Shown piece by piece: positions 34,746 to 46,111 of a stretch of 64,000 nt of DNA (the first letter of the stretch is position 1; the number at the start of each line of letters is the position of its first letter). The stretch lies in assembly GCF_013179285.1 (NCBI RefSeq), contig NZ_WVNW01000004.1:124001-188000 (forward strand). Reading direction: 5' to 3'. A program made the translations under genes and the position numbers. The DNA comes from Roseobacter sp. HKCCD6576-2. Lineage in GTDB: Bacteria; Pseudomonadota; Alphaproteobacteria; Rhodobacterales; Rhodobacteraceae. The notes below the pieces were generated by a model, which worked only from the letters and a program-made list of their open reading frames with translations, made no database searches and was not told where the DNA came from.

Positions 34746-35368
34746 CACTCACGGCGGCCCAAATCTCGCTTTATGCCGGGGCGCTCTTCGTCCTCTTCCT
34801 GACACCCGGTCCGGTCTGGTTGGCGCTCACCGCCCGGACACTGGGTCATGGCATCCGCGGGGCCGTTCCGCTGATGCTCGGCGTCGCGATTGGCGATGTC
34901 GTGTGGTCGCTTCTGGCGATCTTGGGCCTGGCGTGGATCGTCGGCACCTATGAGTGGGTGATGGACGCGCTACGCTGGCTTGCCGTGCTGGTCTTTGCGG
35001 GCATGGGTCTGATGCTGCTTCGCCACGCCGACAAACGCATCGATGCCGACACGCGCCTAAATCGCCCGGGTCAGTGGGCTGGGTTTGTTGCGGGCCTGGC
35101 GGCGATCCTCGCCAACCCGAAAGCGATCCTATTCTATATGGGGATGTTGCCCGGCTTCTTCGATCTGACCGAGATAACCGCGACCGACATACTGCTGATC
35201 GCTGTCATTTCGATGATCGTGCCTTTGATCGGCAATTTCGGCTTCGCGGCTTTTGTGGATCGGGCGCGGCTGTTGATCGCCTCGCCGCATGCCTTGAAGC
35301 GGACCAACCAGGTTGCGGGCCTTCTGCTGATCCTTGTCGCTGTGGTAATCGCCATCGCGACCCCCTAA
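34742..35368 (+). CDS. LysE/RhtB-family amino-acid exporter
   Basis: 208 residues with about six hydrophobic segments. The N-terminal LFLTPGPVWLALTARTLGHG and the internal GFVAGLAAILANPKAILFYM match LysE/RhtB exporters of amino acids or homoserine lactones. The substrate cannot be told from the sequence. It is coupled to recF by a 4-base overlap although functionally unrelated to it. Confidence 0.88.
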   Translation: MTLTAAQISLYAGALFVLFLTPGPVWLALTARTLGHGIRGAVPLMLGVAIGDVVWSLLAILGLAWIVGTYEWVMDALRWLAVLVFAGMGLMLLRHADKRIDADTRLNRPGQWAGFVAGLAAILANPKAILFYMGMLPGFFDLTEITATDILLIAVISMIVPLIGNFGFAAFVDRARLLIASPHALKRTNQVAGLLLILVAVVIAIATP

Positions 35369-37858
<2,490 letters not shown>

Positions 37859-37963
37859 GAACAGCCCGGCTTGACGGGCGTCAGCGTCGTACCCATTTGG
37901 ATTAAGTCTGTGACGGCGGCATTTCCACGTTGCTGGTAAGAGCCGTCGTTGCAATCAAGACCG

Positions 37964-37991
37964 CCTGAGATGCCTCGCATCTCGGGTTTTT
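37964..37991 (+). terminator. Terminator downstream of gyrB
   Basis: CCTGAGATGC (37964-37973) pairs with GCATCTCGGG (37977-37986; one G-T) around CTC, followed by TTTTT. It lies about 105 bases after the gyrB stop, leaving a 3' region with a smaller GCCCG/CGGGC hairpin at 37864-37879. Confidence 0.8.
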
Positions 37992-38091
37992 GTAGTTTTT
38001 AGTGTGCCGCCGAACAAAGATATGACATATTGATGCCATAGCTTGATCACGGCAATTCCTCATCTATCGCAACAAACCCATAAATTGGGCA

Positions 38092-38114
38092 TGTTTCCTG
38101 TATAATTGGAAACA
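38092..38114. promoter_or_regulatory. Palindrome over the -10 box of the orphan kinase gene
   Basis: TGTTTCC (38092-38098) and GGAAACA (38108-38114) flank TGTATAATT, which contains a perfect TATAAT -10 box (38101-38106). A smaller CCCA/TGGG repeat lies at 38077-38089. The layout resembles an operator where a repressor would block the promoter. No consensus -35 at 17 bases is obvious, suggesting activator dependence. Confidence 0.55.
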
Positions 38115-38122
38115 ATCGAGTA

Positions 38123-39577
38123 GTGACGAAAGTCTGTCTCTTGCAGAATGCGTTAAAAGACTTAACCAACACCTTCCTAGGTCCGACGGACACCCAATCT
38201 CTCCGCAGTCGGATGCGCGACTATGCGCGAGTGGGGCAACGCCTGTTTATGCAAAGGGTTGTGATCTTTGGATCCGGTATTGCCCTTGCTGCCTATTATT
38301 ATGACACCACGACCGCGCTAATCTTCTATGCCGCGATCTGGCTCAGTGAACTCTTTGATTTGCGGGTCTTTTTCCTGATACGCAGGCCGCAGATATGGAA
38401 TGACAAAGCGATAAAAAGCCACCTGCGGTACATCTATCTCGGAACCGTCGTCAGTGCGTCGGTGATCTCTTTATTCTGCATATCTGTTGCGCTCCAGCAG
38501 GGGCAAGTCTCGCATTTCATGCCGCTCTTCCTGCTTTTTTCGGCGTCTGTCTTCGCGGCTATCAATAACAACCAGTTCTTACCCGTTCTCGCGTTGCGCC
38601 TGTCGATCTATATGGCAGCGATTCTCTTCATCCCCATCTATGACCTGATTGTTTCCGGCGCACCGCTCCGGTCGGAACTGTGGCTACAGTTCTTTACGGT
38701 GCTTTTTGTGCTGTCCTTCGTGATCGAATGCGCCAGAAGCTTTCTGGTCGGGTATGTCACCAATCTGCGGCATGTCCGACAGATCGAGAAAGAGCACGAG
38801 AAATCTAAAGCCGCATACAAAGCAAAGACGGAGTTTATCTCCACGATCAGCCACGAGCTGCGCACGCCGCTGACTTCCATCAAGGGATCATTGCAACTGC
38901 TGGAATCGGGCGTTGCCGGGGATCTCCCTGAAAAGGCAGCACCTCTGCTGACGATTGCCAACCGCAACAGTGCGCGCCTGTCGGAACTGATCGAAGGAAT
39001 TCTCACGTTCCAAGAGTCTGAAGCCGGTCGCCTCACGTATGATTTTCAGGACCTTGAGCTTAAAAGTCTCACGACCGGCGTCGTTGATCGCATGACCTCT
39101 TATGCCGAAGGTCTTGGCGTGCAGATCGAGCAACCCGCCGGCGATCAAGAATATTGGGTCAATGCAGACCCTGAACGACTCGAACAGGTCGTGACCAATA
39201 TCCTTTCAAATGCTGTCAAATTCTCCCACAAAGACGGGTCCGTCCGCCTCCGTTTCGAGCAGGTAGATGGGATCGTTCGTCTTTCTATCTCAGACGACGG
39301 CATCGGCATTCCGGCTGACAAATCTGAACTCATCTTCGAGCAATTCAGCCAAATCGACTCATCAGACGAACGAAGCTATGAGGGATCCGGTTTGGGTATG
39401 AGCGTTTCCAGCGCGATTATCGCGGGACATGGTGGGAAGATAGATTTCACGAGTGAAGAAGGCGTTGGAACGACTTTCTTCTTCGAGTTACCGGCTGTGG
39501 CCCGCCCCGATATCGAAGCCGCCGACGAGTCTCCAAAGCCGCCGGAGACAGACCTAAGGGTCGCCTCAGCGTCTTGA
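38123..39577 (+). CDS. Orphan membrane sensor histidine kinase
   Basis: 484 residues. About six hydrophobic segments occupy 45-210, a membrane sensor with little periplasmic part. A linker then leads to the HisKA domain with phospho-acceptor His244 in SHELRTPLTSIKGS. The ATPase domain has N-box NILSNAVKF, G1 SDDGIGIPAD, F-box FEQF and G2 GSGLGMSVS. The C-terminal tail is Pro/Glu-rich. No response regulator is adjacent. The start is taken as GTG at 38123; no strong Shine-Dalgarno is visible, and an ATG at 38210 is an alternative. Confidence 0.87.
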   Translation: MTKVCLLQNALKDLTNTFLGPTDTQSLRSRMRDYARVGQRLFMQRVVIFGSGIALAAYYYDTTTALIFYAAIWLSELFDLRVFFLIRRPQIWNDKAIKSHLRYIYLGTVVSASVISLFCISVALQQGQVSHFMPLFLLFSASVFAAINNNQFLPVLALRLSIYMAAILFIPIYDLIVSGAPLRSELWLQFFTVLFVLSFVIECARSFLVGYVTNLRHVRQIEKEHEKSKAAYKAKTEFISTISHELRTPLTSIKGSLQLLESGVAGDLPEKAAPLLTIANRNSARLSELIEGILTFQESEAGRLTYDFQDLELKSLTTGVVDRMTSYAEGLGVQIEQPAGDQEYWVNADPERLEQVVTNILSNAVKFSHKDGSVRLRFEQVDGIVRLSISDDGIGIPADKSELIFEQFSQIDSSDERSYEGSGLGMSVSSAIIAGHGGKIDFTSEEGVGTTFFFELPAVARPDIEAADESPKPPETDLRVASAS

Positions 39578-39588
39578 ATGGATGATAG

Positions 39589-40500
39589 TCATGGGTCGAC
39601 ACGCCCCAGATGACGTTCCCCACGTTTCTTAGCCAGCGCAATCTGCTTCTGCCGCTCCCGGAACCGGGCCCGATCTGCTTCACTATGCTCAGTCAAACAC
39701 TGGTGGCACGACACCCCTTCTTCATATTCCTCACGACGCAAGTCCGACGGCTCCAATGCCCGCCGACACGCGCGGCATAGAACATGCGGCCCTTCGACCA
39801 ATCCATGCCCAACCGAAACCCGCTCGTCGAACACAAAGCATTCGCCGCGCCACATGCTCTCTGACTCGGGAACCTCTTCGAGATATTTCAGAATGCCGCC
39901 TTTCAGGTGATAGACCTCATCAATCCCTTGAGACATCAGATATCCCGTTGATTTCTCGCAGCGGATTCCCCCGGTGCAGAACATCGCGATCCTTTTGTTA
40001 TGGAACCGATCCGCATTCTTGGCCCACCAAGCCGGGAAATCGCGGAAGGTCTCCGTGCCGGGGTCGACCGCACCCTCGAAGGTCCCGATGGCGATTTCGT
40101 AATCGTTCCGCGTATCGATCACCGCCACATCCGGCGCACTGATCAGCGCGTTCCAATCGGCCGGCTCTACATAGCGGCCCACCGCGCAGGTTGGGTCCAC
40201 ATCCGGCTGGCCCATCGTCACGATCTCGCGCTTCAGACGCACCTTGAGCCGCCCAAAGGGCATCTCGGCCGCGTGGCTCTCCTTCCACTCCAACCGGTCG
40301 AAGCCCGGCAAGCCGCGGATATGCGCCAACACCGCGTCGATCCCCTCCCGAGGCCCCGCAATCGTGCCGTTGATCCCCTCATGCGCCAGAAGCAGGGAGC
40401 CTTTGACCCCGCCAGCCTCGCAAAGCGCAAGCATGGGGCCACGAAACGCCGCCGGGTCGTCGACTTTCGTGAAATGATAGAGTGCAGCAACCGTAAACAT
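39589..40500 (-). CDS. trhO: tRNA uridine(34) hydroxylase TrhO (rhodanese family)
   Basis: 303 residues from ATG 40500 ([12 protein letters not shown]). TrhO makes 5-hydroxyuridine at tRNA position 34. The N-terminal acylphosphatase-like part has [14 protein letters not shown]. The central rhodanese domain has [18 protein letters not shown] and the catalytic-Cys loop [15 protein letters not shown]-terminal extension has a Cys-rich segment (CRACRR then SCHQC), possibly zinc-binding. It converges with the kinase gene and diverges from pncA. Confidence 0.94.
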   Translation of the reverse strand: MFTVAALYHFTKVDDPAAFRGPMLALCEAGGVKGSLLLAHEGINGTIAGPREGIDAVLAHIRGLPGFDRLEWKESHAAEMPFGRLKVRLKREIVTMGQPDVDPTCAVGRYVEPADWNALISAPDVAVIDTRNDYEIAIGTFEGAVDPGTETFRDFPAWWAKNADRFHNKRIAMFCTGGIRCEKSTGYLMSQGIDEVYHLKGGILKYLEEVPESESMWRGECFVFDERVSVGHGLVEGPHVLCRACRRALEPSDLRREEYEEGVSCHQCLTEHSEADRARFRERQKQIALAKKRGERHLGRVDP

Positions 40501-40574
40501 GCGGGGCAGATACGCCGTTGTGTCCTCCGGTTCAACGGGTAGGCTGGCCGCACGCAAGCAAAGCGGAGGCCCAT

Positions 40575-41183
40575 ATGCGCGATGCAACCCATGCCCTGAT
40601 CGTTATCGACGTCCAGAATGACTTCTGTCCCGGCGGCGCACTGGCCGTCCCTGGCGGAGATGAGATCGTCCCCGGGATCAACACCCTGATGGATGAGTTC
40701 CAGGCCGTGATCCTAACGCAAGATTGGCACCCCGCCGGTCACTCCAGCTTCGCCAGCGAACATGATGGCCAAGAGCCCTATTCTGTCGTCGACTTCCCCT
40801 ATGGTCCACAAGTCCTATGGCCGGATCATTGCATCCAATCCTCAACAGGCGCCGCGTTCCATCCCGATCTTCGCACGACCCCGGCGCAACTCATCATCCG
40901 AAAGGGCTTCCGACAGGAAATCGACAGCTACTCGGCCTTCTTCGAAAATGACCACCAAACGGCAACTGGGCTCGATGGGGCTCTCCGGTCCCTCGGCCTC
41001 ACACAGCTCACATTGGTCGGTCTGGCGACAGATTTTTGCGTCAATTACTCCGCCGTCGACGCCGCGAAATTGGGGTTTGGCGTGACAGTCCGACAAGACT
41101 TGTGTCGGGCGATTGACCTAGACGGCTCTTTGGCCGCAGCGATTGATGGCATGCAGGATGCTGGCGTGACGATCCAAAGCTAG
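40575..41183 (+). CDS. pncA: Nicotinamidase PncA
   Basis: 202 residues. Hydrolyses nicotinamide to nicotinate for NAD salvage. Catalytic Asp12 is in VIDVQNDF, the metal site is Asp50/His52/His56 in [11 protein letters not shown], and the nucleophile is Cys155 in [11 protein letters not shown]. The start is ATG 40575 after AGCGGAGG. An upstream frame extension is not conserved. It shares a 74-bp divergent promoter region with trhO. Confidence 0.95.
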   Translation: MRDATHALIVIDVQNDFCPGGALAVPGGDEIVPGINTLMDEFQAVILTQDWHPAGHSSFASEHDGQEPYSVVDFPYGPQVLWPDHCIQSSTGAAFHPDLRTTPAQLIIRKGFRQEIDSYSAFFENDHQTATGLDGALRSLGLTQLTLVGLATDFCVNYSAVDAAKLGFGVTVRQDLCRAIDLDGSLAAAIDGMQDAGVTIQS

Positions 41184-41299
41184 GTCGAACGACCGAAACC
41201 CAAGGCAATTTGGGGATGCTCCTCAAAACGGTCATGCAGCAATCCGGCGGCTTGGAAGAATCCATCGCGCCCATCGGAAAAGACCGTCCAGACAGCCGC

Positions 41300-41644
41300 T
41301 TAGGATCCATCCTCGCTAAAAAACGGCGTCATCTGCGCGACAATCACGGCGTTCTCCGCCAAGGCGCGCGCCATCAGCTCACGTTCCTCCGCCTCGATCT
41401 CATGCCCTTGGGCAGCCCGTTCCTCGGGCGTGCCATAGCCGGTCACATCCAGCGGCGCCAATTCCGCCTGTTTCAGGATCGCCACGGTTTCACGCACCGC
41501 CTCGGCCTCATCAACGCCGGAGGCGTAGCAAAGCAACGCCGCCCCTGTCGCGTTTTCGGGCAATCCGTCGCCCTCTTTCCGACCGACCTCCACAAGCAGG
41601 GTAAAGACTTGCTGGCGGCGCTTTGGTTTCTTTTCATCGCTCAT
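41300..41644 (-). CDS. Conserved hypothetical protein
   Basis: 114 residues from ATG 41644 (MSDEKKPKRRQQVFTLLVEV). It is basic at the N-terminus and acidic at the C-terminus. It has an alpha/beta-looking core with GRKEGDGLPENATGAALLCY and an acidic helical end (EIEAEERELMARALAENAVI). No signal peptide, membrane segment or enzyme motif. I do not recognise the family. The frame upstream of 41644 is open but non-conserved. Confidence 0.65.
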   Translation of the reverse strand: MSDEKKPKRRQQVFTLLVEVGRKEGDGLPENATGAALLCYASGVDEAEAVRETVAILKQAELAPLDVTGYGTPEERAAQGHEIEAEERELMARALAENAVIVAQMTPFFSEDGS

Positions 41645-41756
41645 GGCCCGCGTGGTGCGCCGAGGGGCGAAACAAGTCAAGCCGGATACCGGGGCAGAAA
41701 ACCGACCGCCGGGCAGAGACGGGTTTTGGCCTGTCGCTCGCATAAGACCTGCGCCC

Positions 41757-41912
41757 TCAGCGCAGCGGCGAGATCAGGGTGGGCCGCTGTTCGGACCAGG
41801 TGCAAAGCTGATCTCCACCCCGCGCGCCTTGCATTTGGGTCTCAGAGGCATCGGCCTTTTGAGCAAAAATCCCCAAGCTGATCGCCAAGATCAACAAGAC
41901 TGCCCGTATCAT
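41757..41912 (-). CDS. Small exported protein (51 aa), uncharacterised
   Basis: A short gene beginning ATG at 41912, with Shine-Dalgarno AGAGAGGA about 8 bases upstream. The product begins MIRAVLLILAISLGIFAQKADA, a clear signal peptide with likely cleavage near ADA/SE. About 28 mature residues with one Cys and one Trp (GGDQLCTWSEQRP) follow. The strong ribosome site and signal peptide support it being real. Function unknown. Confidence 0.6.
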   Translation of the reverse strand: MIRAVLLILAISLGIFAQKADASETQMQGARGGDQLCTWSEQRPTLISPLR

Positions 41913-41992
41913 CGCTTCAATCCTCTCTTTGCCGGTGTCGCAACGTCACACGCGGCAAATCGAAGACTCCGTCGCATTATTTTGGCACAGCG

Positions 41993-42244
41993 TCAGCGGC
42001 GCCGAATGGCCCGCGCCGCCCAGATCAAGATGCATGCGCCGATCAACCCGACAATTCCCTGGCTGATCAATGTCGCCGAAGCGGTGATTCCAACCAGCCC
42101 CAGCAGGAAGTTCGCCAGAATCGCACCGACGATTCCCAAAATTACATTCATCAAAAGACCGGTCCTGGCCTTCATGATCGAACTGGCCACCCATCCGGCC
42201 AATCCGCCAACGATGATGGCCGAAATCCATCCCAATCCTTGCAT
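41993..42244 (-). CDS. GlsB/YeaQ/YmgE-family small membrane protein
   Basis: 83 residues with three hydrophobic segments. The pattern GWISAIIVGGLAGWVASSIM then LLMNVILGIVGAILANFLLG matches the transglycosylase-associated/GlsB stress-response membrane family. Its role is unclear but it is often general-stress induced. It diverges from the metallo-hydrolase gene. Confidence 0.9.
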   Translation of the reverse strand: MQGLGWISAIIVGGLAGWVASSIMKARTGLLMNVILGIVGAILANFLLGLVGITASATLISQGIVGLIGACILIWAARAIRRR

Positions 42245-42377
42245 ACTCAGAACCTCCTCAAGCTGTCGCTCAAAAGCTTATCACGCGGCGTCTCAGCGGC
42301 AACCGAAGAAGGCTCTGACATAGGCTCTGTGATCGGCTAGGCTCTGCTCAAACGATCCGCTCGGAGACGCCAGCACC

Positions 42378-43295
42378 ATGGCTGAACAAGAAAAATTCAG
42401 CATCGCCCGCGCGGCAGCCTCGCTCCCCACCCTACCGCCGCCAGACCCGATCCGGGGGCCAGACCTCCACCAGGCACAGTTCGGCAATTGCACGGTGAGC
42501 TTGCTGAGCGATGGGTCGATGTCCCTTCCCTTTCGCGCCCTCGCCCCCGCCGCGCCGCAGGATGCCCTTGCAACGCTGTGCGGGTTGCGCACCGCGCCGG
42601 AGCTTGCGGCGGGCGAGATGAGCCACACGCTGATCCGGGCCGGTGACGACCTCATCTTGATCGATACAGGTGCGGGCGCCGGCTGGCAAAGCGGCACGGG
42701 GCGGTTGCGCAAGCACATGCAGCTTTTGCAGATCGATCCAAACGCCATCACGAAAGTGGTGCTCACCCACCTGCATCCCGATCATGCCTGGGGCACGCTC
42801 GATCCGGCGGGCGGGCTCGTCTTTCCCAATGCGATCTACAGTGTCGGTCGCACGGAGCGCGACTTTTGGGGCGCGCCCGACCTTGCAGACCGTCTGTCGC
42901 CGATCGCCCGCCCCGCTGTCGATGGCGCACAATCCGTGCTGCGCGCCATCGGCGACCGGTTGCAAACCGTTCGGGACGGGGACGAGATCGCGCCGGGCAT
43001 CACGGTGCTTGAAACGCCGGGCCACACGCCGGGGCATATCTCGATCTTGCTCAACGACGGCGACGGCCTGATCGTCACCGGCGATGCCCTGGTGCATGAC
43101 ATTGTCAGCTTCGCGAAACCCGATTGGGCCTTCGGATTCGACATGGATCCAGACACCGCGATCCGATCACGCCGCAGGCTGCTCGACCTCGCAACGCGGA
43201 AGGGCCATGCCATGGTCGGATATCATTGGAATTGGCCCGGAATTGGATATGTCGATCAGGACAAAGACGGCTATCGCCTGATCCGTCGGCAATAG
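42378..43295 (+). CDS. Metallo-beta-lactamase-fold hydrolase
   Basis: 305 residues. The zinc motif HLHPDHAWG is at about residues 133-141, preceded by LILIDTGAGAGWQ. Later zinc-ligand regions are LETPGHTPGHISILLNDGDG, VTGDALVHD and the final GYHWNWPGIG. This fits the AHL-lactonase/quinolone-oxygenase-like branch of the superfamily, but the substrate is not predictable. The start is ATG 42378. No signal peptide. Confidence 0.88.
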   Translation: MAEQEKFSIARAAASLPTLPPPDPIRGPDLHQAQFGNCTVSLLSDGSMSLPFRALAPAAPQDALATLCGLRTAPELAAGEMSHTLIRAGDDLILIDTGAGAGWQSGTGRLRKHMQLLQIDPNAITKVVLTHLHPDHAWGTLDPAGGLVFPNAIYSVGRTERDFWGAPDLADRLSPIARPAVDGAQSVLRAIGDRLQTVRDGDEIAPGITVLETPGHTPGHISILLNDGDGLIVTGDALVHDIVSFAKPDWAFGFDMDPDTAIRSRRRLLDLATRKGHAMVGYHWNWPGIGYVDQDKDGYRLIRRQ

Positions 43296-43406
43296 GTCGC
43301 CTATGCCTCCCAAATTGGCCGAAAGACGGATTCTCTCTTGAGTCTCCATGCGTTAGGGCTATCTCGAAATTTAACTCTCGTATTACAGACTTGATTGGAG
43401 ATTGCT

Positions 43407-44156
43407 TTGTCCGCTTTGGTGTATCGCGTCGCGACGGCCGCTGTTTTTACCTTCGTAGCTGTAGCCGCCCATGCGCAAGACGGGCCGCAGGGGTTTAGCG
43501 CGGGTTTGGCCGCTGGCATCTCAAGCTCGCCCTATGTCGGCGAAGATGATGAGTTGGGGGCGGTGCCATTTCTCTCTTACCAGGGAAATGGGTTTTCTGT
43601 CGGCACCAACGGCGTTTTCGTGACCGTGTTGAACCAGCCCAACGGACAGTTGGAGGCGGTCCTTACGCCGCGCTTCACCGCCTTGTCCGATCCCGACTCG
43701 AGCGCCCTTCAGGGGATCGATCGCGATATTACCGCCGATATCGGCCTGCGCTACACTTGGTCATTGGCGCCCGAAACGGAGGTTCGCGCCACATTGCTGC
43801 AAGAAGTGACGGGAGAGCATGACGGCCAAGAAGCGGATCTGCAGATCACGCAAAGCCTCATCGCGGGCCGTCTGCCGATGCAAGTCTTCGCGGGCGCAAC
43901 CTGGCGGAGCGAAGAGTTGTCCGAATACATGTATGGCGTCCTGCCCGGAGAAGCCCAGGCCGGTCGGCCCGCTTATGCGCCGGGTTCGACGGTCGTGCCC
44001 TATATCGGGGCCTCGGCGGCTTTCCCACTGTCTGACAGCACTTCGCTCTTCGGCGCGGTGCGGGCTGAATTTCTACAAGATGCGATCACGGACAGCCCGA
44101 TTATCGACGACAGCGCGTCGGTCGGCGTGCAACTCGGTCTCCGCTTCGCGTTCTGA
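43407..44156 (+). CDS. MipA/OmpV-family outer-membrane protein, TTG start
   Basis: 249 residues with a signal peptide (ending VAAHAQ). A beta-barrel of the MipA/OmpV type follows: PYVGEDDELGAVPFLSYQGN at the start, alternating hydrophobic strands, and a terminal Phe (GLRFAF). MipA scaffolds murein synthases in E. coli; here only an outer-membrane barrel can be asserted. No ATG is available before the signal peptide; TTG 43407 has TGGAG 6-7 bases upstream. Confidence 0.82.
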   Translation: MSALVYRVATAAVFTFVAVAAHAQDGPQGFSAGLAAGISSSPYVGEDDELGAVPFLSYQGNGFSVGTNGVFVTVLNQPNGQLEAVLTPRFTALSDPDSSALQGIDRDITADIGLRYTWSLAPETEVRATLLQEVTGEHDGQEADLQITQSLIAGRLPMQVFAGATWRSEELSEYMYGVLPGEAQAGRPAYAPGSTVVPYIGASAAFPLSDSTSLFGAVRAEFLQDAITDSPIIDDSASVGVQLGLRFAF

Positions 44157-44233
44157 TCCCTGCGCGCGAAATCCGGTCGCGCTGCGCAGCATGCGACCAG
44201 GCACGACCAATGCCGCAAGCTCTGAAATGATGA

Positions 44234-44255
44234 AGGCCGCCACCTCTGGCGGCCT
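44234..44255. terminator. Hairpin between convergent mipA-like gene and dapD
   Basis: AGGCCGCC pairs with GGCGGCCT around ACCTCT. It lies in the 138-bp convergent gap, without a good T-tract on either side, so it is a possible bidirectional terminator. Confidence 0.5.
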
Positions 44256-44294
44256 CAACTTTGTCCCAAGGTTTGGGCCGCGGGACCCCTCCCG

Positions 44295-45122
44295 TCAGTC
44301 GCGCAACAACTCGTTGATCGAGGTCTTCGCGCGGGTCTTCTCATCCACCCGTTTCACGATCACCGCGCAATAGAGGTTCACGCCGTTCTTCGACGGCATC
44401 GAGCCTGCGACCACGACCGAGCCGGATGGCACTTCGCCATACATGACCTCGCCAGTCTCCCGGTCCACAATCTTGGTCGATTGGCCGATGAACACGCCCA
44501 TGCCCAAAACCGAACCCTCGCGGACGATGCAGCCCTCGACCACCTCAGAGCGCGCGCCGATAAAGCAATTGTCTTCGATAATTGTCGGCCCCGCCTGCAT
44601 CGGCTCCAACACGCCGCCAATGCCAACGCCGCCGGAAAGATGCACATTCTTACCGATCTGTGCGCAGGACCCAACCGTGGCCCAGGTATCAACCATCGTG
44701 CCCTCGTCGACATAAGCGCCCAGGTTCACAAAAGACGGCATCAGCACCACACCGGGCGCGATAAAGGCGGATTTCCGAACCACGCAATTCGGCACCGCGC
44801 GGAACCCCGCGGCCTGCCACTGGTTCTCGCCCCAGTCTTTCCACTTGCTGTCGACCTTATCCCACCACGCGCCGCCTTGGGCCGAACCGCCCTGCATCTC
44901 CATGTCTTTCAGGCGGAAGCCCAACAGCACGGCTTTTTTGGCCCATTGGTTCACATGCCAAGAGCCATCCGCCTGCCGCTCCGCCACACGCAAGCCGCCG
45001 CCATCCAGCGCATTCAGCGTATCTTCAATCGCCTCGCGGGTCTCGCCTGTGGTCGCGGGCGTGATCTGATCGCGGCTTTCCCAAGCGGCCTCGATGGCGG
45101 TTTCAAGTTGAGCGTTCGACAT
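44295..45122 (-). CDS. dapD: Tetrahydrodipicolinate N-succinyltransferase DapD
   Basis: 275 residues. Transfers succinyl from succinyl-CoA to tetrahydrodipicolinate in lysine/diaminopimelate synthesis. The helical N-terminal domain is followed by a left-handed beta-helix with hexapeptide repeats ([60 protein letters not shown]). Length is normal for DapD. It is monocistronic and divergent from the LOG-like gene. Confidence 0.97.
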   Translation of the reverse strand: MSNAQLETAIEAAWESRDQITPATTGETREAIEDTLNALDGGGLRVAERQADGSWHVNQWAKKAVLLGFRLKDMEMQGGSAQGGAWWDKVDSKWKDWGENQWQAAGFRAVPNCVVRKSAFIAPGVVLMPSFVNLGAYVDEGTMVDTWATVGSCAQIGKNVHLSGGVGIGGVLEPMQAGPTIIEDNCFIGARSEVVEGCIVREGSVLGMGVFIGQSTKIVDRETGEVMYGEVPSGSVVVAGSMPSKNGVNLYCAVIVKRVDEKTRAKTSINELLRD

Positions 45123-45269
45123 GGGCGTCCTCCGAGGGTCCGTATTGGCCCTCGCCTATAGGCAAGGCGCGCCGGTTTCGCAATCCGATCACAGGCATTC
45201 CATTGGCACCGCCCGCCACAGGTCGCTAGGGTTGATCAAAAGATTGCGCCAAAAGGACATTGAACCCAG

Positions 45270-46109
45270 ATGAAAGACGACCAGCGCCAAGGGCCATTTC
45301 GCGACGCCCATCAAGACATCGAGTCGAGCCAGATCGTGGCCGACAGCCCACAGGCCCGCTCCCCCGCCTATCGCCTCGCCTTCGCCGACCCGGATTTTCT
45401 CTGCCGCGACGAGTTGCGCCCCGTGCGCCTGCAATTGGAGCTTCTGAAGCCGCAACTCGAGATGGATGAACGCGGCATCGAATCCACTGTGGTGATGTTC
45501 GGCGGCGCACGTATCCCCGCGCCAGGGCAAGCCGCCCGCTCCGCCGCGCTGCAAGACATGAGCCGATATTACGAAGAGGCGCAGAAATTCGCACGTCTAG
45601 TGACCGAACGCTCGGTCGCGACCGGCTGCACCCATGATGTGGTCGTCACCGGCGGCGGCCCCGGCGTGATGGAGGCTGGCAATCGCGGCGCATCCGAGGC
45701 TGGCGGCTGCTCCATCGGGCTCAACATCGTGCTGCCGCATGAGCAGGTGCCCAACGCCTATATCACCCCCGAGTTATGCTTCAATTTCCACTATTTCGGC
45801 ATTCGCAAGATGCATTTCCTGATCCGTGCCAAGGCGGTCGCGGTCTTCCCCGGCGGCTTCGGCACGCTGGATGAGCTGTTCGAAAGCCTGACCCTGATCC
45901 AAACCGGACGGATGGAACAGGTGCCGGTGATCCTCTTTGGCGAGAGCTTCTGGCGCGAGGTGGTGAATTGGGACGCGCTCGCAGAGGCGGGCACCATCGC
46001 CCGCGATGATCTCGACCTGTTCCGCTTTGTCGAAACCGCCGAAGAGGCGATGGCGGTGATCGACGGCTGGCGTCTCACCGGCAAACGGGGTGAAATCCCA
46101 GGGCGCTAA
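45270..46109 (+). CDS. LOG-family nucleotide 5'-monophosphate phosphoribohydrolase (TIGR00730)
   Basis: 279 residues. The LOG motifs are GGGPGVMEAGNRGASEAGG and PGGFGTLDELFE. Related enzymes cleave nucleoside monophosphates (cytokinin precursors, or 5'-AMP-like molecules). This is the long form with an extra 80-residue N-terminal segment (SPAYRLAFADPDFLCRDELR) common in alphaproteobacteria. ATG 45270 follows a purine-rich AAAAGGA 13 bases upstream. Earlier databases call it lysine decarboxylase, which is wrong for the family. Confidence 0.9.
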   Translation: MKDDQRQGPFRDAHQDIESSQIVADSPQARSPAYRLAFADPDFLCRDELRPVRLQLELLKPQLEMDERGIESTVVMFGGARIPAPGQAARSAALQDMSRYYEEAQKFARLVTERSVATGCTHDVVVTGGGPGVMEAGNRGASEAGGCSIGLNIVLPHEQVPNAYITPELCFNFHYFGIRKMHFLIRAKAVAVFPGGFGTLDELFESLTLIQTGRMEQVPVILFGESFWREVVNWDALAEAGTIARDDLDLFRFVETAEEAMAVIDGWRLTGKRGEIPGR

Positions 46110-46111
46110 AC

